Shown piece by piece: positions 14,216 through 14,259 of a stretch of DNA of 14,259 nt. This stretch comes from CAIKZJ01 sp964626015 (GTDB taxonomy: Bacteria > Bacteroidota > Ignavibacteria > Tepidaquicellales > Tepidaquicellaceae). The stretch covers positions 1 through 14,259 of the forward strand of contig CAZVCC010000071.1 in NCBI GenBank assembly GCA_964626015.1, in the 5' to 3' direction. The position numbers and the translations under genes are program-made. Within the stretch, counting starts at the first letter, position 1, and each line of letters starts with the position of its first letter. The notes below the pieces were generated by a model. It worked only from the letters and a program-made list of their open reading frames with translations. It had not been told where the DNA came from and ran no database searches.

Positions 14216-14259
14216 TTACTGAAAAAGTATCGCATAACTCGGTTTAAAAATTTTTTCTG

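Noticed and set aside
1..14259. CRISPR array, tRNA/rRNA gene, transposase, integrase, toxin-antitoxin or defence system
   Set aside because: No regularly spaced repeats, RNA-gene signatures or matching protein motifs were found on either strand, and almost all bases are accounted for by the listed genes.

Overview
The window is one compact bacterial segment, AT-rich with uniform codon usage. It most likely comes from the Bacteroidota/Ignavibacteriota (FCB) side of the tree. The best evidence is the minus-strand protein at the right end: its C-terminus is a type IX secretion sorting domain with the NYPNPFNPTT motif, which is very common in Ignavibacteria and relatives. A long IspG with an insertion domain, a rhomboid protease with a Bacteroidota-style C-terminal tail, and the general lack of Shine-Dalgarno sequences agree with this. 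The phylum is inferred; there is no rRNA gene in the window.

Layout. Bases 1-162 are non-coding and start with a short GTGAGCTC direct repeat. From 163 to 12971 eleven genes follow on the plus strand with almost no spacing, in this order: murB, mtaB, sixA-like, an FepC/HmuV-type ABC ATPase, an enoyl-CoA hydratase/isomerase, a HisC-like aminotransferase, a membrane-anchored DUF192 protein, ppk1, a CDP-alcohol phosphatidyltransferase, a LicC-like nucleotidyltransferase, a rhomboid protease and ispG. (Counting murB this is twelve plus-strand genes; the eleven from mtaB onward never have a gap above 30 bp.) Several junctions overlap: -1 at aminotransferase/DUF192, -4 at DUF192/ppk1, -8 at nucleotidyltransferase/rhomboid and -4 at rhomboid/ispG. 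A strong bidirectional terminator at 12993-13022 separates ispG from the convergent minus-strand gene for the secreted protein, whose N-terminus appears to be missing.

How the genes work together. Most are housekeeping functions not obviously in one pathway: peptidoglycan precursor synthesis (MurB), tRNA ct6A37/t6A37 methylthiolation (MtaB), isoprenoid precursors (IspG), polyphosphate (PPK1) and perhaps phosphohistidine turnover (SixA-like). The one clear functional couple is 8549-10154. A nucleotidyltransferase of the phosphocholine-cytidylyltransferase type lies directly after a CDP-alcohol phosphatidyltransferase, suggesting a two-step route: activate a phospho-alcohol with CTP, then transfer it to an acceptor alcohol to give a polar lipid or a phosphodiester solute. 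Substrates cannot be read from the sequence. I see no defence system, CRISPR array, integrase, transposase or clearly unprecedented machinery. The items most worth checking are the CDP-alcohol pair, the orphan ABC ATPase, the crotonase with an altered second acid, and the 5'-broken T9SS cargo gene.
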